Assembly (NCBI GenBank): GCA_947594845.1
Contig: CANQEI010000002.1
Coordinates: forward strand, 62,001-126,000
DNA from: an uncultured Clostridia bacterium
GTDB lineage: Bacteria; Bacillota; Clostridia; TANB77; CAG-508
DNA length: 64,000 nt
Direction: 5' to 3'
A model generated the notes under the pieces. That model saw nothing but the letters and a program-made list of their open reading frames with translations, did no database searches and was not told the origin of the DNA. Below are positions 1 to 8,652 of this stretch, in pieces. Position 1 is the stretch's first letter; every line of letters starts with the position of its first letter. A program made the translations under genes and the position numbers.

Positions 1-2
1 CT

Positions 3-776
3 GCCCAAATAGAGTTCAAAAATCATGAATTTGATAATGTCTTAAATAAAAAAAATGGAATGGAAATATTAAGTGGAGAATACCAAAATGCAGTTGATTC
101 ACTAAGAAATGACCATGTAGAATTATTTTATATAGATTTTACAAAAATGTCATTAAAAGTAACTACTACAAAAACTAATAGCAAATTAACTTATGAAGTT
201 TATCTAGACAAAGAAAGTGGAGTGAAAAACTATTTTAGAGACAATATTAATTCCAAACAAGAAGTTGAAGCAATGTTTACAGAAATAAAAGCAATAAAAG
301 AAACTATATTACCTCAAATTACAGGAACAAATTATCAAAAAATATATAAACTACATAATTGGTTAATTGATAATATAGAATATGATCAAAGCAATGAAAG
401 TGAAAATAATAGAAATATATATGGATCCCTAATAGAACAAAAAGCAGTATGTGAAGGATATGCAAAAGCTTTCAAATACTTGTTAGATGAATTAAATATA
501 CCATGCATAATAGTTGCTGGCTATGCAAATAATTCTGCAGGAAATTTAGAAAGACATATGTGGAATTACGTACTAATAAATGATATATGGTATTCTGTTG
601 ATGTTACATGGGATGATCCTATAATAATAAATGGCGGAGATTTACCTGATGAACATAGGTATAAATATTTCTGCCAAGGTGATAACATAAATAAAGATCA
701 CTATATAGAAAAAACAATTACAGAAGGATGCCAAGAATATGAGTTTCCGGAACTTTATAAAAAAGAAAATAGTTAA
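3..776 (+). CDS. Transglutaminase-like domain protein (5' end cut by window)
   Basis: The frame is open from base 3 and runs through the first in-frame ATG at 60 without a stop, so the real start lies outside the window and the ATG at 60 is probably internal. The visible part ends with a transglutaminase/papain-like core: a Cys in AVCEGYAKAFKYLL (about residue 131 counted from the ATG at 60), a His in HMWNYV and an Asp in YSVDVTWDDP, the usual Cys-His-Asp triad of the Transglut_core family. Such domains in Clostridia are often extracellular and may act as proteases or cross-linkers on wall or surface proteins. The N-terminus, and so any signal peptide, cannot be seen. It stops 12 bases before miaB on the same strand. 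Family assignment is firm, substrate unknown. Confidence 0.8.
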   Translation, partial: AQIEFKNHEFDNVLNKKNGMEILSGEYQNAVDSLRNDHVELFYIDFTKMSLKVTTTKTNSKLTYEVYLDKESGVKNYFRDNINSKQEVEAMFTEIKAIKETILPQITGTNYQKIYKLHNWLIDNIEYDQSNESENNRNIYGSLIEQKAVCEGYAKAFKYLLDELNIPCIIVAGYANNSAGNLERHMWNYVLINDIWYSVDVTWDDPIIINGGDLPDEHRYKYFCQGDNINKDHYIEKTITEGCQEYEFPELYKKENS

Positions 777-788
777 AAGGAGTATAAA

Positions 789-2090
789 ATGAAATATCAC
801 ATTACTACTATGGGATGCCAATTGAATGAAAATGATTCAGAAAAAATTTCTGGAATAGTTGAAAACATGGGGTATGAAAAAACTGAAAAAATAGAAGAAG
901 CGGATTTAGTAATATACAATACATGTTGCGTTAGAGAAAATGCAGAAGAAAGATTATTTGGAAAATTAGGAGAACTAAAAAAGCAAAAAGAAGAACAAGG
1001 CACAATTATAGCAATTGGTGGTTGTATGATGCAAGAACCACATATACTTGAAAAGATGAAGCAAAGTTATAATTATATAGACATAGTCTTTGGTACACAT
1101 ACATTACATAAATTTGAAGAGGATTTAAAAAAAGCAACTGAGAAAAAAATAAAAATTAGAGACGTTATAGATATTGACGGTGAAGTTATAGAAGATTTAC
1201 CAATAAAAAGAAATGATAAATATAAAGCTTCTGTAACTATTATGTATGGCTGTAACAATTTTTGTTCATATTGCATAGTTCCATATGTTAGAGGAAGAGA
1301 AAGAAGTAGGAAGCCAGAAAAAATATTAGAAGAAATAAAAAATTTATCTAAAGAAGGATATAAAGAAGTTACATTACTTGGACAAAATGTAAATTCATAT
1401 AATGGGGGAAATGAATATAAATTTTCTAATCTATTAAATGATGTTTGCAAAATTGATGGTATTGAAAAAATAAGATTTATATCACCACATCCAAAAGATT
1501 TTACAGATGATGTAATAGAATCAATAGCAAACAACGAAAAAATATCTAGAATTATTCACTTACCTCTACAATCAGGAAGTACGAAAGTATTAAAAGAAAT
1601 GAACAGAAAATATACAAAGCAACAATATTTGGATTTAGTAGATAAGATGAAAGAAAAAATACCTAATGTATTATTTTCAACTGACATTATTGTTGGATTT
1701 CCAGGAGAAACTGAAGAAGACTTTGAAGATACATTAGATGTAGTACGAAAAGTAAACTTTGAACAAATTTTTATGTTTATATATTCTAGGAGAAAAGGAA
1801 CTGTTGCAGATAAAAAAGAAAATCAAATACCAGAAGAAATAAAGCATGAAAGATTTGAAAAACTTAAAGAATTATATGACAGTAGAGTATCATTAAATAA
1901 TCAAAAATATATAGGAACCACACAAAGGATATTAGTAGACGGATATAGTAAAAATGATAAAACAATTTTAACAGGGCGAACAGATTCGAACAAAGTTGTC
2001 AATTTTTATGGAACAGAAAATCTTATAGGAAAAATGATTGATATAAAAATTACAGAAGAGCATAAATGGTACTTAAAAGGAGAAATATAA
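789..2090 (+). CDS. miaB: tRNA-2-methylthio-N6-dimethylallyladenosine synthase MiaB
   Basis: Radical-SAM methylthiotransferase that adds the 2-methylthio group to i6A37 of tRNAs reading UNN codons. The order is typical: an N-terminal UPF0004 domain with three cluster cysteines (C10 in GCQLNEND, C46 in NTCC, C79 in GGCMM), a radical-SAM CxxxCxxC motif (C155, C159, C162 in CNNFCSYC) and a C-terminal TRAM domain (about 375-433) for tRNA binding. At 433 residues it is full length. An AAAGGAG site lies 8 bases before the ATG. miaB directly upstream of mutS is a common Bacillota arrangement. MtaB and RimO are related, but the closeness to MiaB signatures and the mutS neighbourhood favour MiaB. Confidence 0.93.
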   Translation: MKYHITTMGCQLNENDSEKISGIVENMGYEKTEKIEEADLVIYNTCCVRENAEERLFGKLGELKKQKEEQGTIIAIGGCMMQEPHILEKMKQSYNYIDIVFGTHTLHKFEEDLKKATEKKIKIRDVIDIDGEVIEDLPIKRNDKYKASVTIMYGCNNFCSYCIVPYVRGRERSRKPEKILEEIKNLSKEGYKEVTLLGQNVNSYNGGNEYKFSNLLNDVCKIDGIEKIRFISPHPKDFTDDVIESIANNEKISRIIHLPLQSGSTKVLKEMNRKYTKQQYLDLVDKMKEKIPNVLFSTDIIVGFPGETEEDFEDTLDVVRKVNFEQIFMFIYSRRKGTVADKKENQIPEEIKHERFEKLKELYDSRVSLNNQKYIGTTQRILVDGYSKNDKTILTGRTDSNKVVNFYGTENLIGKMIDIKITEEHKWYLKGEI

Positions 2091-2169
2091 TACTTAAAGT
2101 AACAACCAATCATAAAAATTTAAGTAAAAAATAGACAAAAAATACAGGATAAAAGAAAAGGAGATAAAA

Positions 2170-4776
2170 ATGGCAGAACAATTCTCACCAATGATGCAAC
2201 ACTATTTAGAAAAAAAAGAAGAATATAAAGACTGTATACTATTTTACAGACTCGGAGATTTTTATGAAATGTTTTTTGAGGATGCAATAACTGCATCCAG
2301 AGAATTAGAAATAACATTAACAGGAAGAGCATGTGGGCAAGAAGAAAGAGCACCAATGTGTGGAGTGCCTTTCCATGCTGCAGAAATATACATTTCAAAA
2401 TTAATTTCAAAAGGATATAAAGTAGCAATATGTGAACAGCTAGAAGATCCCAAAACAGCAAAAGGTATTGTAAAAAGAGATGTAATAAGAGTTGTAACCC
2501 CAGGAACAGTAATTGAAAGTAACTTATTAGACGAAAAGAAAAACAACTTTATAATGTCTATAGTAAAAAAAGGACTATTCTTCGGAATTGCTGTTTGTGA
2601 CGTAAGTACTGGTGATTTTTTTGCAACACAAATAACAGAAAATAATAATTTTGAAAAACTTTTAGATGAAATATCAAGATTTTCACCATCAGAAATAATA
2701 GCAAATAAAATGATGATAGATTCAGAAAAAGAAATATCAATAATAAAAGATAGATTAAATATATGCATTTCAAATGTTGAGGAAACAGCTTTTTCTGAAG
2801 AAACAGAACTATTAGAAAAAATATATAACATAGTAAATGAAACAGACAAGAGCATAAAAGAAAATTTATTTGCAGTTGCAGCAATTAATGGACTTACAGA
2901 ATATTTAAATCAAACACAAAAAATTAAATTAGATCATATAAATACAATAAAGCTTTATAAAACAACAAGATATATGGCTTTAGATTTATCAGCAAGAAGA
3001 AATTTAGAACTTACTGAAAGAATGAGAGACAAATCTAAAAGAGGAACTTTAATTTGGGTATTAGATAAAACGTCAACTTCAATGGGCGGCAGAATACTAA
3101 GAAGATGGATAAATGATCCACTAGTAGATGTAAAAGAAATTAACAATAGATTAGATGCTGTTGAAGAATTAAAAGACAATATGATACTAAGAGGAGATAT
3201 AGTAGAAACACTTAATAAAGTATATGATATAGAAAGACTTGCAGGAAGAATAGCATATGGAAATGCAAATGCAAGAGATTTGATATCACTAAAAAATTCA
3301 TTAGCAAAATTACCAGAATTAAAAGAAGAACTTAGCAAAACTAATACACCATTACTTAAACAATTATACAATGATTTAGATGAATTAAAAGATGTTGAAG
3401 AATTAATTGAAAAATCTATAATAGATGATCCGCCAATTTCAATAAAAGAAGGTGGAATAATAAAAACTGGATATAATGCAGAAATCGATGAATGCAAGAA
3501 AGCTGCTACAGAGGGAAAAAGCTGGCTAGTAAATATAGAAGCTAAAGAAAGAGAAGCAACTGGAATTAAAACATTAAAAGTAGGCTATACTAAGGTCTTT
3601 GGTTACTATATTGAAGTAACAAAATCATTTTTAAAACAAGTTCCTACTAGATATATAAGGAAACAAACATTAACTGGAGCAGAAAGATTCATAACAGAAG
3701 AACTAAAGGGAATAGAAGATAAAGTATTAGGAGCAGAAGAAAGAATTATTTCTTTAGAATATGAGGAATTTGTAAAAATTAGAACACAAATATCTTCACA
3801 AATTGAAAGACTTCAAAAATCATCAAATATTGTAGCTATAGTAGATGTACTAAACAATTTTGCTAATGTGGCTGAATCAAATGAATATTGCAAACCAAAA
3901 GTAGATAATGAAGATGAAATATTAATAAAAGATGGAAGACATCCAGTAATTGAAAAGATGATGACAAATGAAATGTTTGTTGAAAATGATACTTATCTAA
4001 ATAGAAGAGATGATAGACTTTCAATTATAACAGGACCTAACATGGCTGGAAAATCTACATATATGAGGCAAGTAGCAATAATAACATTGATGGCCCAAAT
4101 AGGATGTTTTGTTCCAGCATCATCAGCAAAAATAGGAGTTGTAGATAAAATATTTACAAGAGTTGGAGCGTCTGATGATTTAAGTATGGGACAAAGTACA
4201 TTTATGGTTGAAATGGCAGAAGTCTCAAATATCCTAAAAAATGCAACTAAAAATAGTTTAGTAATTTTAGACGAAATAGGAAGAGGAACATCTACATATG
4301 ATGGATTGGCAATAGCATGGGCTGTTGCAGAATATATTGCAGATGCAGATAATATAGGATGTAAAACTTTATTTGCAACACATTATCATGAATTAACTTC
4401 ACTTGAAGAAAAACTAGAAGGAGTTAGAAATTACCAAGTAGCAGTAAAAGAAAAAGGTGAAGATGTAATTTTCTTAAGAAAGATTATACCAGGTGGAACT
4501 GATGAAAGCTATGGTATACACGTAGCTAAATTAGCAGGAGCACCTAAGAAAATGATTTCTAGAGCAAATGATATATTGAAAACTTTAGAAAAGAAGGTTA
4601 AAATAAAAGAGAAGCAAGAAGAAAAAGAAATGAAAAAACAAGTTTCAGGACAATTGGATATGTACAACTACAAGTTAGCTGATATAGCAACAGAACTTGA
4701 TAAAATAAATGTAAATGAATTAACACCAATAGATGCTCTAAATACCATAGTTAAAATTAAAGAAAAATTAAAATAG
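2170..4776 (+). CDS. mutS: DNA mismatch repair protein MutS
   Basis: Recognises base mismatches and small loops, then uses ATP to become a sliding clamp that recruits MutL. The mismatch-wedge Phe-x-Glu motif is at F31-E33 (GDFYEMF), the Walker A box GPNMAGKST at about 622-630, and the Walker B/signature DEIGRGTSTYDG near 701. The C-terminus has the usual helix-turn-helix and dimerisation end. The length of 868 is normal for MutS1 and it lacks the Smr domain of MutS2. It has an AAAGGAG site before ATG and follows miaB by 79 bases, probably in one transcript. mutL is not the next gene, unlike in many relatives. Confidence 0.96.
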   Translation: MAEQFSPMMQHYLEKKEEYKDCILFYRLGDFYEMFFEDAITASRELEITLTGRACGQEERAPMCGVPFHAAEIYISKLISKGYKVAICEQLEDPKTAKGIVKRDVIRVVTPGTVIESNLLDEKKNNFIMSIVKKGLFFGIAVCDVSTGDFFATQITENNNFEKLLDEISRFSPSEIIANKMMIDSEKEISIIKDRLNICISNVEETAFSEETELLEKIYNIVNETDKSIKENLFAVAAINGLTEYLNQTQKIKLDHINTIKLYKTTRYMALDLSARRNLELTERMRDKSKRGTLIWVLDKTSTSMGGRILRRWINDPLVDVKEINNRLDAVEELKDNMILRGDIVETLNKVYDIERLAGRIAYGNANARDLISLKNSLAKLPELKEELSKTNTPLLKQLYNDLDELKDVEELIEKSIIDDPPISIKEGGIIKTGYNAEIDECKKAATEGKSWLVNIEAKEREATGIKTLKVGYTKVFGYYIEVTKSFLKQVPTRYIRKQTLTGAERFITEELKGIEDKVLGAEERIISLEYEEFVKIRTQISSQIERLQKSSNIVAIVDVLNNFANVAESNEYCKPKVDNEDEILIKDGRHPVIEKMMTNEMFVENDTYLNRRDDRLSIITGPNMAGKSTYMRQVAIITLMAQIGCFVPASSAKIGVVDKIFTRVGASDDLSMGQSTFMVEMAEVSNILKNATKNSLVILDEIGRGTSTYDGLAIAWAVAEYIADADNIGCKTLFATHYHELTSLEEKLEGVRNYQVAVKEKGEDVIFLRKIIPGGTDESYGIHVAKLAGAPKKMISRANDILKTLEKKVKIKEKQEEKEMKKQVSGQLDMYNYKLADIATELDKINVNELTPIDALNTIVKIKEKLK

Positions 4777-4791
4777 TAGGAGGTATGCTAA

Positions 4792-6153
4792 ATGAAATGT
4801 CCAAAATGTAATGCAGAAAACAAAGAAAATTCAAAATTCTGTATCAAATGTGGTGCAAATATCGCCGAAGAGTTAGCTAAAGTTAATAAAGAAGCAGCAA
4901 AAGTAGAAAAAGTAACAAGTGAAAAAGAAACAAAGAAAGAAGAAGAGAGCAAAAAGAAAAAAGAAAAAGAAGATAAGAAAAAGTTAGCAGAAATAAGAAA
5001 AAAAGAAAAGGAAAAATTAGAGGAAAAAATCAAAGAAGCAGAAAAAGCTGAGGCAATTAGACAAGCAAAACAAGAAGGAATTGAATTAGAAATTATAGAT
5101 AGAGAACCTGAAAAAAATATAGAACAGCCAACAGAACAAAAGAAATTTACAAAAAAAGAGAATAATAAAGAAAAAAATAAAAAGGTTAAAAAGAAAAAAG
5201 TAGTTATAAAGAAAAATATTTTTCAAAGAATATTTAATAAATTATTATTCATGATTATTATAGCTGCAATAATTATTGGTGCAGTATACTATTGCTATAC
5301 ACAAAAATTATTGCCAGAATTTATTCAAAAAGAAGTTGAGGATTTTGATTATAAATTACAAAACGTAATAAATAATTACAAAGAGGTAGAAGCTAAAAAA
5401 GCAAATACAGAAGAAATAAACAATAATGAAGAATGGATAATAGATCCAACTGTTGAAGCTGATGACATAAAAGATTTAAACCAAGAGGTATCAGCTATAG
5501 TAAAAGATGGCAAATATGGAATTATAAACAATACCACTTCTGAAATTTTATTAGAGCCTAAATACACTAATATATATTATGGAGAATATTACGATATAGA
5601 CAAAACTGAAGAAGAAAAAACAGAAGGAATTATTGTTAAAGATATTGAAAAATTTTATAAAGTAGATTCTTCTTATAAAATTTCTACAGAAATTAATGTT
5701 TTACCAGAAGAAACAAAAAATACATATTTTTATGATCATCATGGAGAAAATGTATATGAAACAACAGCTACAGGAGAGACAACTAAATTTAAAACAAACA
5801 ATTCAAAAGAACTAGAAGTTTGCACTGACATAGATTTAGTTACAACAGATGATAACGCTGCTAGAAATGTTGATTTACCTGAAAAATTTGTAATAGACTT
5901 TGATAAATCAACAGTTACAACAAAAGGATATTTTGATACATCAACAGGTGAACTTATTATAAACTGTGATTATGATGAGGCATATGAGTTTGTAGGAAGA
6001 TATGCAGCAGTAAAATTTGAAAATAAAGCAGGAATAATAGATAAAGAAGGAAATGAAGTTGTTGAATTAAAATATCAGGAAACAAGAAGTGTACATAATG
6101 GAACTGCTTTTGTAAAAAAGGATGGAAAGTGGGGCATTCTAAAGATTAAATAA
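4792..6153 (+). CDS. Zinc-ribbon, coiled-coil, single-TM protein with WG repeats
   Basis: Function unknown. The layout is clear: an N-terminal zinc ribbon (CPKCNAENKENSKFCIKCG, two CxxC pairs, residues 3-21), a very Lys/Glu-rich, probably coiled-coil segment (about 28-148), one transmembrane helix (about 151-170, LLFMIIIAAIIIGAVYYCY) and an extracellular C-terminal part. WG-repeat-like units end the protein (GIIDKEGNEVVELKY, then KDGKWGILKIK) and one lies near residue 237 (IVKDGKYGIINN). WG repeats are seen in many Clostridial surface proteins and are thought to mediate binding. It follows mutS by 15 bases with an AGGAGG site, so is likely co-transcribed, and a terminator follows. The zinc ribbon would be cytoplasmic and the WG part outside. 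Confidence 0.72.
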   Translation: MKCPKCNAENKENSKFCIKCGANIAEELAKVNKEAAKVEKVTSEKETKKEEESKKKKEKEDKKKLAEIRKKEKEKLEEKIKEAEKAEAIRQAKQEGIELEIIDREPEKNIEQPTEQKKFTKKENNKEKNKKVKKKKVVIKKNIFQRIFNKLLFMIIIAAIIIGAVYYCYTQKLLPEFIQKEVEDFDYKLQNVINNYKEVEAKKANTEEINNNEEWIIDPTVEADDIKDLNQEVSAIVKDGKYGIINNTTSEILLEPKYTNIYYGEYYDIDKTEEEKTEGIIVKDIEKFYKVDSSYKISTEINVLPEETKNTYFYDHHGENVYETTATGETTKFKTNNSKELEVCTDIDLVTTDDNAARNVDLPEKFVIDFDKSTVTTKGYFDTSTGELIINCDYDEAYEFVGRYAAVKFENKAGIIDKEGNEVVELKYQETRSVHNGTAFVKKDGKWGILKIK

Positions 6154-6235
6154 GATACGGAAGAATATGAAAAGATTTTAAAATTCATAGCAACAAGACT
6201 GAATTTGATAATAAATTACATATAAAACTATAAAA

Positions 6236-6274
6236 ATGAGTGGGTTACTGAACTTAAGTACCCACTCATTTTAG
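6236..6274 (+). terminator. Intrinsic terminator after the WG-repeat gene
   Basis: An inverted repeat ATGAGTGGGT / ACCCACTCAT (10 bp, with further TACT/AGTA pairing and one bulged T) is followed by TTTTAG. It lies 82 bases after the stop codon and probably ends the miaB-mutS transcript. Confidence 0.75.
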
Positions 6275-6304
6275 TATAAAAGAACAGGTCAAATAGGGCA
6301 AAAG

Positions 6305-6333
6305 TTGAAAAAAATCGAGAATTATGTTAATAT
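6305..6333 (+). promoter_or_regulatory. Possible sigma-A promoter for the 63-residue membrane protein
   Basis: TTGAAA, 17 bases, TAATAT, about 60 bases before the start. The -35 is good and the -10 is only partial (4 of 6), so this is a tentative call. It fits the isolation of the small gene between two terminators. Confidence 0.4.
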
Positions 6334-6393
6334 ATATGTATAACATAAGATTTTAAGCGTACTAGAGAATAAATCATCAAGGAGGTAGAGAGT

Positions 6394-6585
6394 ATGGAAA
6401 ACTTTATACTAAAACTTGTAGCAACAATATGTGTAAGTATTATATCTTTTTCAATTGTTGTATCAAGAAAAGATGATATAGATTTATCAGCTATTTGCAT
6501 AGCAACAATTTTTGAATTATTAGCATTGTTTATAATATATTTAGGCGAGAATTTAATGAGTTTCATATTAACAAATATAATTTAA
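6394..6585 (+). CDS. Small two-helix membrane protein (63 aa)
   Basis: Unrecognised. Two hydrophobic helices (about 4-24 and 34-57) are separated by a short charged turn (SRKDDID), giving a hairpin membrane protein. An AAGGAGG site lies 7 bases before ATG, and the gene sits alone between two terminators with its own possible promoter, which argues that it is real despite its length. The charged loop between the helices suggests that both termini lie on the same side. No family or function can be given. Confidence 0.65.
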   Translation: MENFILKLVATICVSIISFSIVVSRKDDIDLSAICIATIFELLALFIIYLGENLMSFILTNII

Positions 6586-6595
6586 TAATAAAGTA

Positions 6596-6627
6596 AAAAG
6601 CAAGATTTTTAATCTTGCTTTTTTTAT
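6596..6627. terminator. Bidirectional terminator between small membrane gene and asnB
   Basis: AAAGCAAGAT / ATCTTGCTTT stem, flanked by an A-run on the left and a T-run on the right, so it can stop both converging transcripts. Its right edge overlaps the asnB stop codon. Confidence 0.8.
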
Positions 6628-8468
6628 ATTTCAAGTGTAGGACTATATTTTTCTAACCACATATTTACTTGACAAAGATATGCCATAAGTTGAGGACCAG
6701 TCATTAATTGACCAAACCAAGGCCTAGAAAAGGCATTACCATCAGTAGCAATAATTTCATTAATATATTTTTCATTTAAGATATTTTTAATAGGTGCATC
6801 AGGTTTTTTCATAATATCAGTTAATAAAGTTTTTACAGCTTTCAAATAAGTAGGATTATGTGTTTTAGGATATGGACTCTTTTTTCGCTCAATAATTTCT
6901 TTAGGCAGAATATTTCTAACAACATATCTAAGTAATCCTTTTTCTCTTCCATTTAAAGCTTTGTCTTCCCAAGGAACATTCCACATATATTGTACTAATC
7001 TATAATCACAAAATGGGACTCTAACTTCTAATCCATGAGACATAGACATTCTATCAGTTCTATCTAACAGAGTTTGCATCCACCAATTTAATGTTAAATA
7101 AGATATTTTTCGTTTTTCCTTAGTTTCATCAGAATCGTCTTCAAGAAAATCAATTTCATTTAAAGATTGATTATATCTACAATCAATATATTCTTTAAGA
7201 TTTATTTTTGTTGCTATATCGGGATTCAATAAATTTTGTCTTTCAGAAATTGCAATTGACCATGGAAATGTGTTACTTTTTAGAGCATCCTCTCTAAAAA
7301 ACCAAGGATAACCAGCAAAAACTTCATCAGAGCATTCGCCAGATAAAACAACACTAACCTCTTTTTTTATTTCTTTACAGAATAAATAAAAAGAAGAATC
7401 GACATCTGCCATTCCAGGCATATCACGAGCAATCATAGCATCCTTTAAAGAACTAGCTAAAGCTGGAGTATCAAGAATAATTCTAGAATGATTACAATTA
7501 AATTTATTCAGCATAAGGTCTATAAACTCATTATCTGAATTAGGCTGAAAGTCAGATTTTGTAAAGTTTATATCATTATCAACATAGTCTACAGAAAAGG
7601 TTTTAAATTTTTCTGGACAATCCTTAAAATATTTACTAGCATATGCTGTAATAATACTAGAATCTAAGCCACCAGAAAGCATCATTCCTAAAGGAACGTC
7701 AGAAACAAGCTGCTTTGAAATACTGTCTTCAAGATAGTAACGAATAGTATCACAGGTTTTTCCAAAATTATCAGTATGAGGTTCAGTTTTTAATTTAAAA
7801 TATTGCTCCATTTTTAAACCATTTGAATCAAAAACAGCAAAATAACCAGGTTTTAGCTCATTAATATCTTTGAATGGAGTAAGACCAGGAGTATGAGCAG
7901 GACCAATACCAAATAATTCATATATCCCATAATCATTTATTATAGGTGAGATTTCCGGATGTTTTAAAATTGATTTAATTTCAGAAGCAAATATAAAATT
8001 ATTATTTTTATAAGTATAGAAAAATGGCTTTATACCAAAATGATCGCGAGCCATAAATAATTCTTTTTTATTAGAATCCCAAATAGCAAAAGCAAAAATG
8101 CCATTTAAATGTTTTACAATGTTGTAGCCAAAATGAACATAAGCTTTTAATAAAATTTCTGTATCGCAATGCCCTTGAAAAGAAAACCCGTTTTCTAAAA
8201 GTATTTCTTTTAATTCAGAAGTATTATAAATTTGACCATTATAGACAATAGTATATGTATTATTTTGAAAAGAAAATTGCATAGGTTGTGAACCATTTTC
8301 TGGGTCAATTACAATTAATCTTCTATGACCTAAATTTATATTAACATCCGTAAAAAAACCAACTTCATCAGGACCACGAGAAGTTAATATAGCAGTCATG
8401 TCATTAATAACATCATAATTTTTGGAAATGTTTTTAGAATAATTTACAATTCCACAAATACCACACAT
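6624..8468 (-). CDS. asnB: Asparagine synthetase (glutamine-hydrolysing) AsnB
   Basis: Makes asparagine from aspartate, glutamine and ATP. Class II glutamine amidotransferase at the N-terminus (catalytic Cys2 in MCGICGIVNY) followed by the PP-loop synthetase domain with MLSGGLDSSIITAY. The frame is open 38 codons further upstream, but the N-terminal nucleophile requires that the protein begin at the Met before Cys2 (start base 8468). GAAAGGATG is the ribosome-binding site there, and the extra hydrophobic upstream residues are spurious. The resulting 614 residues match the family. It is monocistronic and convergent with the small membrane gene. No T-box is visible upstream. Confidence 0.93.
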   Translation of the reverse strand: MCGICGIVNYSKNISKNYDVINDMTAILTSRGPDEVGFFTDVNINLGHRRLIVIDPENGSQPMQFSFQNNTYTIVYNGQIYNTSELKEILLENGFSFQGHCDTEILLKAYVHFGYNIVKHLNGIFAFAIWDSNKKELFMARDHFGIKPFFYTYKNNNFIFASEIKSILKHPEISPIINDYGIYELFGIGPAHTPGLTPFKDINELKPGYFAVFDSNGLKMEQYFKLKTEPHTDNFGKTCDTIRYYLEDSISKQLVSDVPLGMMLSGGLDSSIITAYASKYFKDCPEKFKTFSVDYVDNDINFTKSDFQPNSDNEFIDLMLNKFNCNHSRIILDTPALASSLKDAMIARDMPGMADVDSSFYLFCKEIKKEVSVVLSGECSDEVFAGYPWFFREDALKSNTFPWSIAISERQNLLNPDIATKINLKEYIDCRYNQSLNEIDFLEDDSDETKEKRKISYLTLNWWMQTLLDRTDRMSMSHGLEVRVPFCDYRLVQYMWNVPWEDKALNGREKGLLRYVVRNILPKEIIERKKSPYPKTHNPTYLKAVKTLLTDIMKKPDAPIKNILNEKYINEIIATDGNAFSRPWFGQLMTGPQLMAYLCQVNMWLEKYSPTLEI

Positions 8469-8547
8469 AAAATTCATCCTTTCAACTAGATAATTCATTA
8501 ATAAATATATGCAATAGAAGAAAAAAATATGATAAAAAATCGTTTTG

Positions 8548-8576
8548 TTGACAAAAGATTCTAAAAGTATTATAAT
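8548..8576 (+). promoter_or_regulatory. Consensus sigma-A promoter of typA
   Basis: TTGACA, exactly 17 bases, TATAAT: both hexamers are perfect consensus. Transcription should begin near 8583, about 70 bases before typA, just ahead of the hairpin at 8593-8613. Confidence 0.88.
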
Positions 8577-8592
8577 ATTCACATATTTTTAT

Positions 8593-8613
8593 AGGGCGTA
8601 GGAACTACGCCCT
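8593..8613 (+). promoter_or_regulatory. Perfect 9-bp hairpin in the typA 5' leader
   Basis: AGGGCGTAG-GAA-CTACGCCCT: a perfect stem with a three-base loop, GC-rich in an AT-rich surround and only about 10 bases after the predicted transcription start. No T-run follows, so it is not a terminator. A role in mRNA stability or translation control is inference only. Confidence 0.6.
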
Positions 8614-8652
8614 AATAATGTGTATAAAGGGATAAAGATAGGAGTTATAACA

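Noticed and set aside
6624-8582. asnB start at 8582, giving a 652-residue protein with a hydrophobic N-terminus
   Set aside because: AsnB needs Cys2 as the N-terminal nucleophile; the Met at 8468 gives it and has the ribosome-binding site.
8593-8613. Terminator before typA
   Set aside because: There is no T-run after the stem and it lies just inside the typA transcript.
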